Source: Callaeas wilsoni (Eukaryota > Chordata > Aves > Passeriformes > Callaeidae). From it: a DNA stretch of 64,000 nucleotides. The DNA lies in NCBI GenBank assembly GCA_013398955.1, contig VWPU01006269.1, positions 62,001-126,000 on the forward strand, written 5' to 3'. Each line of letters starts with the position of its first letter. Within the stretch, counting starts at the first letter, position 1. This document shows positions 13,244 to 24,891 of the stretch, in pieces. The notes under the pieces were generated by a model, which was not told the origin of the DNA, did no database searches, and worked only from the letters and a program-made list of their open reading frames with translations. The translations under genes and the position numbers were made by a program.

Positions 13244-14893
13244 ACCGAAACTGGAAGCCATGCTTCCTCTGTTTCATCATATAGTGCTTTACAGTTTGTT
13301 CTTTCTGTCACCAAACATAATGCATGATGAACAGATGTCATTTTAAAGAAATCTGACAAATTTTTTTTCTCTTTATGTTACAAAAATTATTTTTTTCCTG
13401 TAATGGAGACAGGCCAAGCTTGTCACTTGAGATCTTTAAACTGTTGGCTTGAGGTATTTCTGGACCAAATCTGATTTTCTTGTTTAAGTATTCCACTGGT
13501 TAAGGTGGAGAAGAAGATCACTGCATCTTCTTTCTTTGTCTGGAAGCTGCTTTTCCATTAAATCCAAACATAATCCATTTTGTCTGTTCGCTAGCTTTGA
13601 ACTACAGTTGAATGGAAAACCTGTTGCGCTCTTCTTGTCCTATGTATTTGCCTTTTGGGCTTCCAGAAACAGTTCAGTGTCTAGAATGTGGAAGAGAAAT
13701 AACTTTTACTGTTCCCACCTTTTCCCTATAGTACTTTACACTGACCAACTAACCAGTGACACAAAAAAAGCTTCAGAAGATTTGTCTACAATACTCAGTC
13801 CTTGCCAAGAAACCTCTCTTAGTTAAATGACCCAGTCAAAACACTTCTAGCAGATTGCATGTAACTGCAGCAATCAAGGAACTTTGCGAGTTTATGTAAT
13901 ACTAGTCCTGGAGGTGATAAAACTCTATCAACTACAACATTTCTTTTCTGATACACAGCGTGTCACTGTTGATGTTTTAACAGGAACACTTTTCTTGCCT
14001 GAGCAAGCAGCTGCACTGACTGTGTGACAATCTCAGCATATAAAATACTCTATCTTGAATTTATTTGGAAACAAGAATAGTCTTTGCTGAATCAGAGTAT
14101 TTCAGTTTGATGCTTGGAAATCTAGATGAACTTAAATTTTATTTTACTCCCAGTTCCAAAAATGTGTGGGTAAATCTGCAGTAATTTTGGGTCAATGATC
14201 TATCCTGGTTATTTAAAACTATACAAATGAGAAATCAAGAACAATGACATTGTGCAAGACTATCAATAGAATAGTTTAATCAGAACCTGTACCTTTGTGT
14301 TTCCAATTTTCTTCAATTTTTATTTCATAAAATTTTATAGTCCGGCTTCTCAGATGGCATAAATCTGCATTGATTTCTGTCTGGCATCAGTTATGACAGA
14401 TCCTGCTGTGTGTTCGCAGTACTCTCATTCTCTCCTATGGAACTATCATGTCAAGCATGTGGAGCATACATTTTCTTGAAATGGAATATGATTTACAACT
14501 AAAATGTAGAGATAACAGATTTGAGGATAACATATACTATGCAACAGAATGTGTGTATTTATGGGGCTGAATCTTGTCATTTTTTTTTATCTAAACAGTG
14601 CTCGACTGCTGCTTTAGACTCTGAACAGTGGTTTATAGTATGCAGAGGAGCGTGGAGTAGAAATCCCTGAATTAACTCCAGTACAGTGCTCAGTAGATGT
14701 GTGGTAGATAATGAAGGTAACAATTCTGCAGAGAGCTGCACACCTTGCTGCATACCAGGGCATGCTGTCACCCAGACATGTTCTATTTATAAATCCCTAA
14801 ACATTCCACAAGTGACCAAATCTGTCACAAGATTATTTTGTCATGTACATCGGGTCCAAAGAGTCTTGTTTTCACTACTTTTACTTTTTGCCC

Positions 14894-15338
14894 CTGAAGT
14901 CCTCTAGGACTATCAAGTCCAACCATTAACCTAGCATTGCCAAGTCCACCACTAAACCATGCCCCTAAGTGCCACATCTATACAGCTTTTAAATACCCCC
15001 AGGGATGCTGACTCAATCACTTCCCTGAGCAGCCTGTTTCAGTGCTTGACAACCTTTTCAGAGAACAAATTTTTCCTAACATCCATTCAAAACATCCCCT
15101 GGCACAACTTGAGGCCATTTCTTCTTGCCTTATGGTTTGTTATTTGGGAGGAGACCAACCCCCGCCTGGCTACAGCCTCCTGTCAGGTAGTCGTTGAGAG
15201 TGATAAGGTCTCTCCTGAGCCTCCTTTTCTCCAGGCTAAACACCCCCAGTTCCCTCAGCCAATCCTCACCAGATTTGTGCTCCAGACCCTTCACAGCCTT
15301 CATCACCCTTCTTTGAATGTGCTCCAGCAGTTCAATAA
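14894..15338 (-). mobile_element. CR1 LINE 3' fragment, inverted
   Basis: Read on the plus strand this is the typical reverse complement of a CR1 3' end: 'tcaagtccaaccattaacc', 'cactaaaccatgcccctaagtgccacatc', 'cttttaaataccccagggatg', then 'ttctccaggctaaac' and 'ccctcagcc' before it fades near 15338. The terminal octamer tail at the 14894 side is missing or eroded. The element is 5'-truncated and noncoding. Confidence 0.92.
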
Positions 15339-16807
15339 CACAAGTTGCTACTTACTTTCAGCGTGGTAAGTGCAACAAAACCCACCTCAGAGAGTATGAA
15401 ATTCAGAATTTGGATTTTTCCGCCTGGCCTAGATCTGAATCTGCCATCACTGAGTTCAGTGAAGAAAAAGACGGAAGAGACCTTCCACAGCCTCACAGAG
15501 CTCTGGCTCCTTGCAAATGAGACATTACCCTATGTAATATGTTTCTGTGGGGACCATATGACATTCATAATTTAGAACAGCCTTGAGGCTTTTCTAACTT
15601 GCACCAGGCCTCAATCAGTCATAGCTGGGGTAATCTGGAAACAGCAGAAGTTGTTTTATTAACAGATCCACAGCAAAGGAGCCAGCTGAAGGATATTGCA
15701 GCCCTTTGGTTTCCATAGTGCAGACACCAAAGCTCTTGGGCTGGTGCCCAGTACTATATATGGGAAAAATGGGTAAACTGTTCTTCACAGACAAAATGTC
15801 TTTTAGTGTAACTCATCTGTTACTGTGCTTCTAAATTATTCAGTTTTTTAAATTAATGAAAATATGCAAATTAAGAAATGGCTGTTAAAAAGGTATAAAT
15901 ATATTTCACTGCCTAAAGTAATTAAAATAAGTAATTACTTAAACATTATGGTTTAAAATTGAATAATATCTTTGATAGCAAGCTGAATAAGGAGAAAATG
16001 CTTAATATGCATGATATAAACTATTTATCCTAGAGACAGTCCTTTTTATCCTGTTTACATAAGATGTATATATGCTTCACAAAACCTTAAAATTGATACC
16101 AATAACATTTAAGGACATCTTTTGCTTTGTTCATTTACCTTTGGGCTTGATTTTGTAAGAAATACAGCTCACAAGACTTAATTCAAGCAAGCAATTATGC
16201 AGACATCTGATGCGTGTCCTTACAACAGTATATGGACAGCTTCCATGGTTGCATGGAATTTGTTCCAGGCTTTGCTGGGCCATAGGCACTCAGTAAAGGT
16301 AATTTTCTGCTACTTAAAACAACTAATTTTTTTCATTCCTTCCAGAAATCAATGAAAACGTTCAGATCTTGTTAGGACGTTTTCCTACAGACAACCATGT
16401 ACATCACACTGTGTATGTGTGTCCTTAAAAGGCACAGGCGAAGGGCTTAATCTTATCCTCAGCAAGGTGTGGTTACTGTTCTGGTACTCTGATTAATGTC
16501 TCTTGTTTCTTCTTTCCTGCTTCATCTACCTCCTAAGAAACTAATGCCACTATATAAACACAGACTCCCACACTTTCATCCTCTCCACTGGTTTAAATGC
16601 TTTTATCATCTCTGGCACAGCCTATCACTGATAACACCATGTGCAGTGGTTGTGTTTTTCAAGCTTATAGACTTTGTCTAAGTGCTCCCACTATGGTGAG
16701 GATAGAAATTTCCTGCTGTCAGGTCTGTCTGGTGAGCAGATGAGAGACTTCCCATGAAAATCAAGGGAAGCAGAAATACAATGTAGGTGACCACCGAGTG
16801 GGAAATA
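15339..16807. other. Noncoding stretch, no gene recognised
   Basis: No exon, RNA gene or repeat is recognised between the two CR1 fragments. Two short overlapping open frames at about 15317-15575 partly run out of the preceding CR1 and carry no recognisable protein pattern. Confidence 0.55.
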
Positions 16808-16913
16808 TGGATCATTTAGGGACATGATTGAGTGGTGGACTTGGAAGTTCTAGACTAACGGTTGGACTCAATTTTGGAGATATTTTCCAACCTCAGTGAT
16901 TCTATGATTTCTA
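16808..16913 (+). mobile_element. Short CR1 LINE 3' end
   Basis: About 106 bp of the very 3' end of CR1 in plus orientation: 'ttagggacatgattgagtgg', 'tggacttgg', 'ggttggactca', 'ttttccaacctcagtgattctatgattt'. Strong 5' truncation of this kind is usual for CR1. Confidence 0.88.
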
Positions 16914-19900
16914 GATCAAGTATGGAAAAAAAATATTTTAGTAATAACAAAATCAAAAAAGATACTATCGTTAGTTACACCATTCAGTAATAGCTCCTTT
17001 ACTGATAGCTCTATATTTTTCATAAGCTTAATGTAAGTGTTCTGTCAAATTAATTCTTACAACTTTTATATCAGGAGCATACAATCTCTAGGAGTAAAAC
17101 CTTTTATGCGAAAGTCAAAAAGGGGTATCACTTTAGCTGCTGGACTAGTCACCTATTTTTGTTTTAGAATATGGCCCATGAATGCATTGTCAAGTATCAG
17201 AAGAGGTCTGGGTCATAAAAGAGTTGAAGAGCAACAGAAAACAGGAAGGTTTTTTCCAGGGTTTTTCAGCTGTTACTGTGCCTGTGTTATCCTGTAAGAG
17301 GAAGGGCAGAGTGATGGAAGCATAAAGGTTTTCCTTGATTCTCAGCAGATGGCTTGAGAAATGTAATCCTATAGGGAGAACAGGGGCCTCTGAAGATCCT
17401 GGATAAAGAAAAATGCATGAGTGATATGTTGAACTTACTTTGTAGGAAGACACTTTTGTGCATATAGAACTTTAATTATGTAGTTAGAATGTTACAGTTA
17501 AATACCCAGACTTAGGTTCTTTCACTCCATGGATTACCAGTCCATAGGTTTTGGACATCATCGGGGCTATTGCCAGTGGTCAGAGAGCAAGGACCAACTA
17601 ACAGGCTGTCTGACCAAACTGCCCTGAAGTCCTGCACCAGAAAGGTGCTCAGAGAATTAAGGCACCTAATCAGCTCAGTCCGAGTAAATTAAATGATCCA
17701 TTCAAGTCTGAGTATCAGAGACATCACAGCAGAATTATCATGCTCCATCACTGGCTTTGAGCGGACAGTCAGATCTCAGCAATTCATTGCAAACTATGTA
17801 TGTTTGTCTGCTGGCTCTCTATTAGAAAGACCTATCATCACTTCTCACATAATTATTCTCTTGAGATTATTTCTGCAGTGCTTGGTGCGAAAGACATTCA
17901 TAAGTTTGCACCTGTTGATTTGTGGCAACAGTTTGATTTTCTCAAGTAATTCAATGAAGTTCTGCCAGCATTAGGATGTCAGAACAAGTGAAAAACCTGA
18001 ATAGACACATTTGTCAATCACATTAGGTGTCCAAGATGAAACGAGTGAATAAATGAAAGCCATTTATCTAGTGAGCAGCTGCTCTCATTACTAAAGATCC
18101 TGTTAAGATTAAAGCTGTGCTGCCAGGGGGTTTTTTTCAGTTAAAAAAAAGAAAAGAAAATTTAAAACTAACAACAATTACTTTAAAATAAGTTAGCTGA
18201 AAATACTTTCTAAGCACCAGATTCTTAAAAATAATCTATTGCTTCATCTGAACCATAATGTTTACCTTGAATGTGAGAAACTGGTATTTAAGTTTTAAAA
18301 ATAAAATCAAAATCAAAATGAAAGAAAATTAAAGGAAGTCAATTAATAATAGCAATAAAGATATTTTCAGTTGATATATCAAAATGCTATTATTTTATTA
18401 CGATTTTAAAAAATTATTTTCCGTTTACACTAAAGAAATTGAGGAAGACCATCAAATCTTTCTGAAACAGCTTCATACTGCCAAAACCAGAGGACTCACT
18501 GTAAAAGATGCCATTTCAGAGTGTCACTCAGTTTATATCAGCCCTCAAAGCATCTGAGCAAGAAACGTAATTTCTGTGAATGTTCTTAGTTGCAAATGGC
18601 AGCATCTGCTGAGTACAAAGATTATGTTTAAAGGTAAAATATTAATATTCTCTAGCAGTGTAAATATTTCTCATTTCCTCAAGTAAGGGTGAAACTTAGG
18701 AGGGTAGAATCAGACAGGCCAACCTAACTAGGTGAAATTTTCAAGGAAAAGTATAAGGCAACTACAGCCATACCCCTGCAGCTTTTGAGGAAATACACCT
18801 AAATAATGGATGATACTGCCTTTCAGTGCTGGCTTGCCATGAACCATACAGAAAGCTGACCTTGCTCTATAGAACAGAGAGAAAATTCTTCTGAAATTTT
18901 TAATGTTAAAATAATAAGATTTTTAGCAGGAATAAATAGTCAAATTACAAATGCTACACACAAAGTTGTTATAATAGAAGCCTAGAACTGCATGTTGGGT
19001 TGCAACAAATAATGACTATGAAATGATAAAATATGACCTATATTTTTATATATATACTTGCCTAGTAACCTCAAATACTTTAATCCAATTACATACACTA
19101 TCTCCTTTGAATGTACTTTTCCTGCACCTTTATCACACATGGGCACATTCACTCACTTATTTACATTTCAGAGGTGGGTGAAATGTTAACATGGCACCAG
19201 AAAAGACAATTTTTTGCTTACTGAGACTGTCAAGACTGTTCATGATTAAAGACTGGATTCCTTCACAAAACTCAGCCAAAATCTTTTCTATCCACAAAGC
19301 CTGGGTCATGCCATGGTGTGAGGCCAGTGCTCTTGCCATGCTAATGACAGCCCGGGAACTTTTATGTCCCCTCGTTTGCCTGATGAGTGCATACCTGCCC
19401 TAGTCACCATGCTTTTGTTTTAATTTTTCACTGGGGGAAATCTTCACCATCTTTTAGGGCCACCTTTAAACTTGAACTTCCCTATGCTGCTTTGAGAGGA
19501 GAAGCCCACTTAAATGAAGTGCAATTGCTAATGAAGCTGCTCAGAAATGCCTTGCTGTGGTAACAACTCAGCCTGCTTTCTGCCTGTGTATGTGTAGTTC
19601 TCTTTCATCTTAATATTATATTGCAAATCTGTTAAAGCAGAAGCCTTTTCTTTCATGTTCTCTCTTTACTTTTTCATTGATTTCATAAATTCTTTTTTCA
19701 GTGCAGCAGCTGTTGTACCATGGTAGCAATGAAAACCTCTGTGGCATTAATGGTTTTGACTAAGAAGCAGAGAAAATGTTGTAATTTCCCCTAATCTTCC
19801 TTTGAATTTTGAGTTTGCTGAAACCTGAAGCTCAGAGCTTCAAGCTGAAAAAGAAATTCATAGTGTGTGGTACAAAAACTACTGGAACTCTCTGAGGTCT

Positions 19901-20231
19901 AGCATAATTTTCCAACATTTTAGGTGTAATTTACCTTGTAATATATGTAATTTAGAAAGCATGGTTGTGTGGGTCTTCCCACAGAAAAATAGATTCTGGA
20001 GTCAGTAAAATGCCAATTGCAGATTGTTTCATCTAGCTATGTCTATAGCTGGAAGACTTCTAAAAATTATGTAGATATTGAAATATTAATACAGGGTTTT
20101 TTGTGTTTCTAAATGAAGTGAAGATAATAACATAAATAAAGCAGATTAGAAATGTATAGATGATATCTAGTTAATTTTTACTATGCTTTGCTAAGTTTTT
20201 ATAGAATATTAAGATTAGAACCTGAGTATAA
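16914..20231. other. Noncoding AT-rich stretch, no gene recognised
   Basis: I recognise nothing here beyond short homopolymers (for example T and A runs near 18127-18165). Short open frames on both strands have no recognisable protein content. Confidence 0.55.
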
Positions 20232-20372
20232 CTTAGGTTTGAAGGGATCTGTGCAAGACCAAGCTCCTGCTCAGAACAGGCCGAGTTCCCAGTTAAATGA
20301 AGAGTGTTGCCCCTTTAAGTTTAAACAATCTTAAAGGACAGAGACTGTACTGCCTTCCGACACTTTTTCATA
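20232..20372 (-). mobile_element. Degenerate CR1 LINE 3' relic, inverted
   Basis: The plus strand shows a decayed version of the reverse-complement CR1 3' end: a 'ggtttgaagggatct' segment, 'cctgctcagaacagg', and 'aatcttaaaggacagagactgtac', corresponding to the usual 'ggttggaagggacct', 'cctgctcaaagcagg' and 'ctccaaggatggagactcc'. Indels and substitutions are numerous, so this is an old copy. Confidence 0.55.
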
Positions 20373-20889
20373 TGTATACAGTTGGAATTTTTTTTATTTC
20401 AACATGTGACCAAAGACTATATCCTTTTTGTTGTGTTCCTCAAATGAAAGTCTATGTCCAGATAATTTGCTAATTGCTGTGGCTAAAATTTCTTCTTCAT
20501 CACTGAGGAAACAGGAACTCATCAGCCGTCCCAGCAATAGCTGTAAGAGGCACCAAACAGGGCTGTATCCCAGCATCAAAGTCAGCAGTTTTTGCTGGCT
20601 GCAGGCTTTGTGGCTGTCACTCTTTTCATAATCGCTGACTGTCTGTCCAGATCTGGAGAGACTCTGAAGACTTTCTGCTGGATTAGCTCTCTGAAAAACA
20701 TCTGAATAGATCCATAGCCAATTTAAATAAAAAAGGTACAAAATATAATTTTAAATTTTATAGGGAAAAACCTCCAGCAAAACAGCAAAATCCATATCCA
20801 TCAGAAATACGGTAGATACAGACTATTTTGCCTTTCATTTGCAAAAATGTGACTTTGCAGTGTTAAACTGCTATATTATTTTTTAACAG

Positions 20890-21720
20890 AAGATGGCAAA
20901 AAATGTACTAGATCCATTAGGCGTTGGCTGCTTTTGGCTACAGAAGCAAAATCATGTTCAAGTCAACCAACATTCGGAGCAAGCTACAAACACAAGACAT
21001 TTTAGCCCAAGAGTACCAAGGAAGCTGCTTTTTCAGACAAATGTTTTGGCTGCCTGCCTCCTCCAGTGTTTTGAACTGCTTTTCCATTTTGCTCTTGCTC
21101 ACATTTATAGCTCAATGTTTCAAAATAAAAGCTGGCATAATTGTCCTCTTTCTGTTGCCCTGGTGCATTTATGTCTCCTTCTTAAGAGATGTTTCTTACT
21201 CTTTGCACATTCAGAACCCAAGAAACCACTGAATTTGTGTTTCATACAGCCAACGGCAAACGTGCTGAATATTGATCATGTGCTCAAGCACTTTCCTGAG
21301 TTGTCTTGTTTTCTTGAATGTGACACCTGGCACTCTGCTCACCTGAGCGTTGGGAGACAAAGGGCGTTGCCTGACCTTCATTCCTCGATGCTTCAGCGTG
21401 CCATGGCTCAGCCCGCCAGACAGAGTGAATGCTCATACTACCAACATCAAAGTTGCTCCTTGCCCGAAGTAAAGGGTGAGCAGGGAAGTATTTATGTCTT
21501 GCACAGGGTTCATGTGTGCTGCACAGCTCACCATACTGCACAAACCTCTCAGCTAGCTCTCAAAAGTGCCCTAAGGGCCATTTCCCTCAGCAGGAGCTCC
21601 AAGCAGATTCATTTGTCTCCTGTTTAAGGGTTAAAGTGCAATGAAAGCCAAGCAGCATTTAAAAGCCTGACTTAGATTTCACAGAGTACCTTAAGAGTGT
21701 TTAGAATATAAGAATAAAAG
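20890..21720 (+). other. Candidate terminal exon with a 244-codon open frame
   Basis: An ATG at 20893 opens a frame of 244 codons to a stop ending at 21627, the longest frame in the window. Directly before it is a good acceptor (a T-rich tract then TTTTAACAG ending at 20889). An AATAAA-like signal lies near 21714, about 90 bases after the stop. This is the layout of a last exon. Against it, the product is rich in Cys, His, Leu, Ser and Gln with no domain, signal peptide or membrane segment that I recognise, which is what translated noncoding DNA tends to look like. It may be a last exon of a noncoding RNA, a young gene or chance. No upstream exon was found. Confidence 0.25.
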
Positions 21721-22991
21721 TTTTCCTTTAGTTAGGTGTTCCTTTAGTAAGGTTAGAGTCCAGTGGGTTTTAATTTCTCTTTATCCATTGTTTTTAGCCA
21801 TCTTTTGAGGACAGCTCACGTTTAAGATACATGAGATGAATTTACTCCTTTGTCCAAAGACATTCTGTAAACCAAGCAATTGTTTTATTTTGAATATCAA
21901 TATTCAAATACAACATATTTTGTTCTGATTTAAAAGTCCTAGTACTGAGCTGCAACTTGAACAAGTGCCACGAATGGTTACCACAGCCCTCAATCACTGG
22001 CTGTGCTGGGAGATCAGTGTTCTGTAGAAATATGGCCATGACTACACTAATAAGCAACAGAGTCAGTGCACGGACAGAAGCATCCACCCTGTTAGCTTAG
22101 TTCCTGGCAGACTTTTGGATGTAAACCAATTAACACCATCACAAAGGGTCCTGGACCATGATTTGGGGGGTAGTGAACTCTAAGGATTGCTCCCAATGGG
22201 CAGTATGGATGTCGTTCCCTTGTTTTGAGAATTAAGAGAGTTTAGCTGTATAAATGTGAGTTGTGCCGTATCATTTGTCCTCAGGGACAGAGAATAGTCT
22301 CTGGCCCATTTTATTTATTGGTATAGACAAAGCTTTTAGAAAAACACCAAACTTGGCAATAGTGTTTTATTTGTATTGTGGTTCCAATAAATCTCTTCTT
22401 TTCTCAATGGCACTGTTATTTTTTACTGCAAAGCCATTAAGCTGAACAGTACTTTAATAATGATTATCAAAACCAGGATCGCAAAGGGAATAAAAAGAAG
22501 CCAAACACTGGATTTTTTTATAAATTGCCTCTATGACATGCTCAAGATAATAAAAGTTAGTAATCCCAAGAGGAGACATGTATGGATATCTTTTTAAATA
22601 CCTTAAAAAGTAACTTTTAATTAAAATACAATGTAAATGTAGTGGCTTTACAACATAAATTGTCACATGGGTATAATATACGAAAAATAATTATGAAACT
22701 TCCCATCTTGTACCTAAATGTCTGACTTACAACTTTCATGTTGCACAAAGGGGTTAATTGGACACAATTGCTTCGACTTAAGTAAAAAGATACAAAATGA
22801 AACCACAATAAGGAAAAAAAATGCAAACCCACCTAAAGCAAGAAGATAGATAGTTGTAACATGAGGTTTGGGCACACCCAGCATGATCTATTTTACTCAG
22901 GAGGAGGCCTCAAGCATGACCCCACTACATTTTTGCTCCAGAAAAGGCTGATGGCATGAGTAACAAATTGTTTCCTCTCCTGTTCAACCTA
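21721..22991. other. Noncoding stretch, no gene recognised
   Basis: I recognise no gene or repeat family here. A moderately GC-rich block begins near 22860 and continues past the tandem duplication. Confidence 0.5.
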
Positions 22992-23117
22992 ACAGAAAAT
23001 TACTTCTTCTTCTTCTTCTTCTTCTGTTGTCTTTGTTGAACACTGTATGGTGGGACAGAAAATTACTTCTTCTTCTTCTTCTTCTTCTGTTGTCTTTGTT
23101 GAACACTGTATGGTGGG
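22992..23117. repeat. Perfect 63-bp tandem duplication carrying a CTT microsatellite
   Basis: Two directly adjoining 63-bp units (22992-23054 and 23055-23117) are identical base for base, including a (CTT)7 run in each (about 23003-23025 and 23066-23088). Each unit starts ACAGAAAATTA and ends ACTGTATGGTGGG. Perfect identity in noncoding DNA suggests a recent duplication, or an assembly artefact around the microsatellite. Confidence 0.95.
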
Positions 23118-24779
23118 GGATGTGCATAAAGACTTTTCTGGGCGCAAACTACACCCATGCCAGCAAAGAAAGGGGAGGGGGGCAAATCCTGAGAAAAAAA
23201 AAGTGGCATGGGAAATGCTCCTTTCCTTCACCCTTCAATGAAGGGGAATGTTGTCCATATTGCCTCCTGGGAGCAGTGTCCTTGTGTCATGTCTGGCCAT
23301 GACCCAGGAAAATACCAGCTGGTATAAGTCAAAACCCTGCCCATGAGCACACTGATAATCAAGTAGCATAAAATCACAGATATCAGTCAGGCTCAAACCC
23401 CTACTCTCTTTGGAAAAACAAAAATAAATATTCTTTTAAATGGCAAGATGAAGATTTGACCCTCGATTTGGAAGGAGTTGTCTTTTTCTGGTATCTTCCC
23501 CATCTACACAGTCTGAGCTCAAAGGTGACTGTTGAACTTTGTGGCTTGATCAACACACTTACTTGCAGGGAGATAACTTGGTCTGCCGGCAAAGATACCA
23601 CGTGCAAGGCATTCACTCACACATCCGGAAGGAGGTCAGTACTGATGAGGTGGGATGCCAGCCTAGAGAATGAGATGATAAATTTTAAGAAATGGGAAGG
23701 AGACAGTGGATGGGGGATATATGATATGACAATGATCATAACACTATAAATTATGTTGGGTGAGGATATCATTTGTAAGTACGGTTTGCAGCAATATACA
23801 CCATTTAGTACTTGCACAATTTATGTGATTAGTGCTGTCATTCTGACCTTCGAGCAATTTACATTAGGTTTCCAAAACTCTTGGAATTATCAATTTTAAA
23901 ACTGATTGTAAGTACTGTGGAAAGGATTACTAAATGCATTAAAAATTACTTTTGAAAAGGGCTAAAAGTAGTCCTCTGAATCACTGTTAAAAAGACAAAA
24001 TTCTATACCAATTTTATGGGACAAACCTATAATTTTTTTTAATGTCTTAACACTTGATTTTATCTAGAAAAACAAGATACTTGTGTAAAGATTTTTTATG
24101 TACTAATAACTGCTGCAACATAACATTTCAAATATTTTATGAAGTTAAAAGAAAACAAAAAAACTATAACCGTTCAACCTTTTTGATTTTGAACTGCAAT
24201 GTTTAGCTAAAAAAACCAGAAGTGAGACTAGTTCAGACAGTGACTGGATAGGCAAATTATCAACCTGGTGCTTAGGGGAGAAAGAGTATTAAGAAAGCCA
24301 CTCTTGGTCTTTCTAAATATCAGTCAGGGCATAGATTTTATTTATACTGTAAATAAGGCATTGAGGATGTAGAAGAACAGCAAGTCCATTAGCTTCTCCT
24401 TCCCTGAAAACAGTGGTCTACAGACTAAGAATACACCCACTTCAACGGGAATAGGAGGCCTTGAGCCTTTATAGGGGTAGAAGGTACCTCTTACAAAGGA
24501 GTACCTTAACATATTTTCATGATGAGATGGTTGCATTTTCCTGGTATATGTATGGTATTCTCCAATTTAGTTCTCCCATTAAAAGGACCACATTCCACTA
24601 CCCCTCCAATGGGAAGCACAAAAGGCAAAGATCATGGGTTGAGATATGCACAATTTACTAGAAACAGCAGTGAGATAAAAAAACCACAGTAACACCAAAA
24701 ATATTAATACCAAAAGGTATAAGATTACATATATCTACGTATAAAGAAATTATTGCGACAGAAAAACCCCTGCCATGTT
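23118..24779. other. Noncoding stretch; 5' part may be an old LTR relic
   Basis: From about 23118 to 23330 the sequence is less AT-rich than its surroundings and has a G-run-rich segment (23165-23182). It vaguely resembles LTR sequence, but I could not find LTR ends or a target-site duplication. The rest is AT-rich with no feature recognised. Confidence 0.35.
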
Positions 24780-24891
24780 TCCTCCCCTGCCCTGGCAATC
24801 ATGTGAGATGGTATGGAATGCCATCAGGGTCCTGGCCATGCCTTCTTCTGGCTAGTGCAGAAAGTTAACCCTGTCCTGACCAAAACCAGGA
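24780..24891 (+). mobile_element. Eroded 3' part of an ERVL-type LTR
   Basis: Segments match, in order, the widespread avian LTR family also present at 40071: 'gatggtatggaatgcc', 'gtcctggcca', then 'agttaaccctgtcctgacc' and the terminal 'aaaaccaggaca' at 24880-24891. Large internal deletions separate the blocks and the 5' half is not recognisable. No coding sequence adjoins it. Recognition is by eye from general knowledge of the family. Confidence 0.6.

Noticed and set aside
22861..22963. Possible small LTR bounded by GTAACA repeats
   Set aside because: The repeats are short and common, the enclosed piece lacks CA at its end and has no LTR motifs; judged coincidence.
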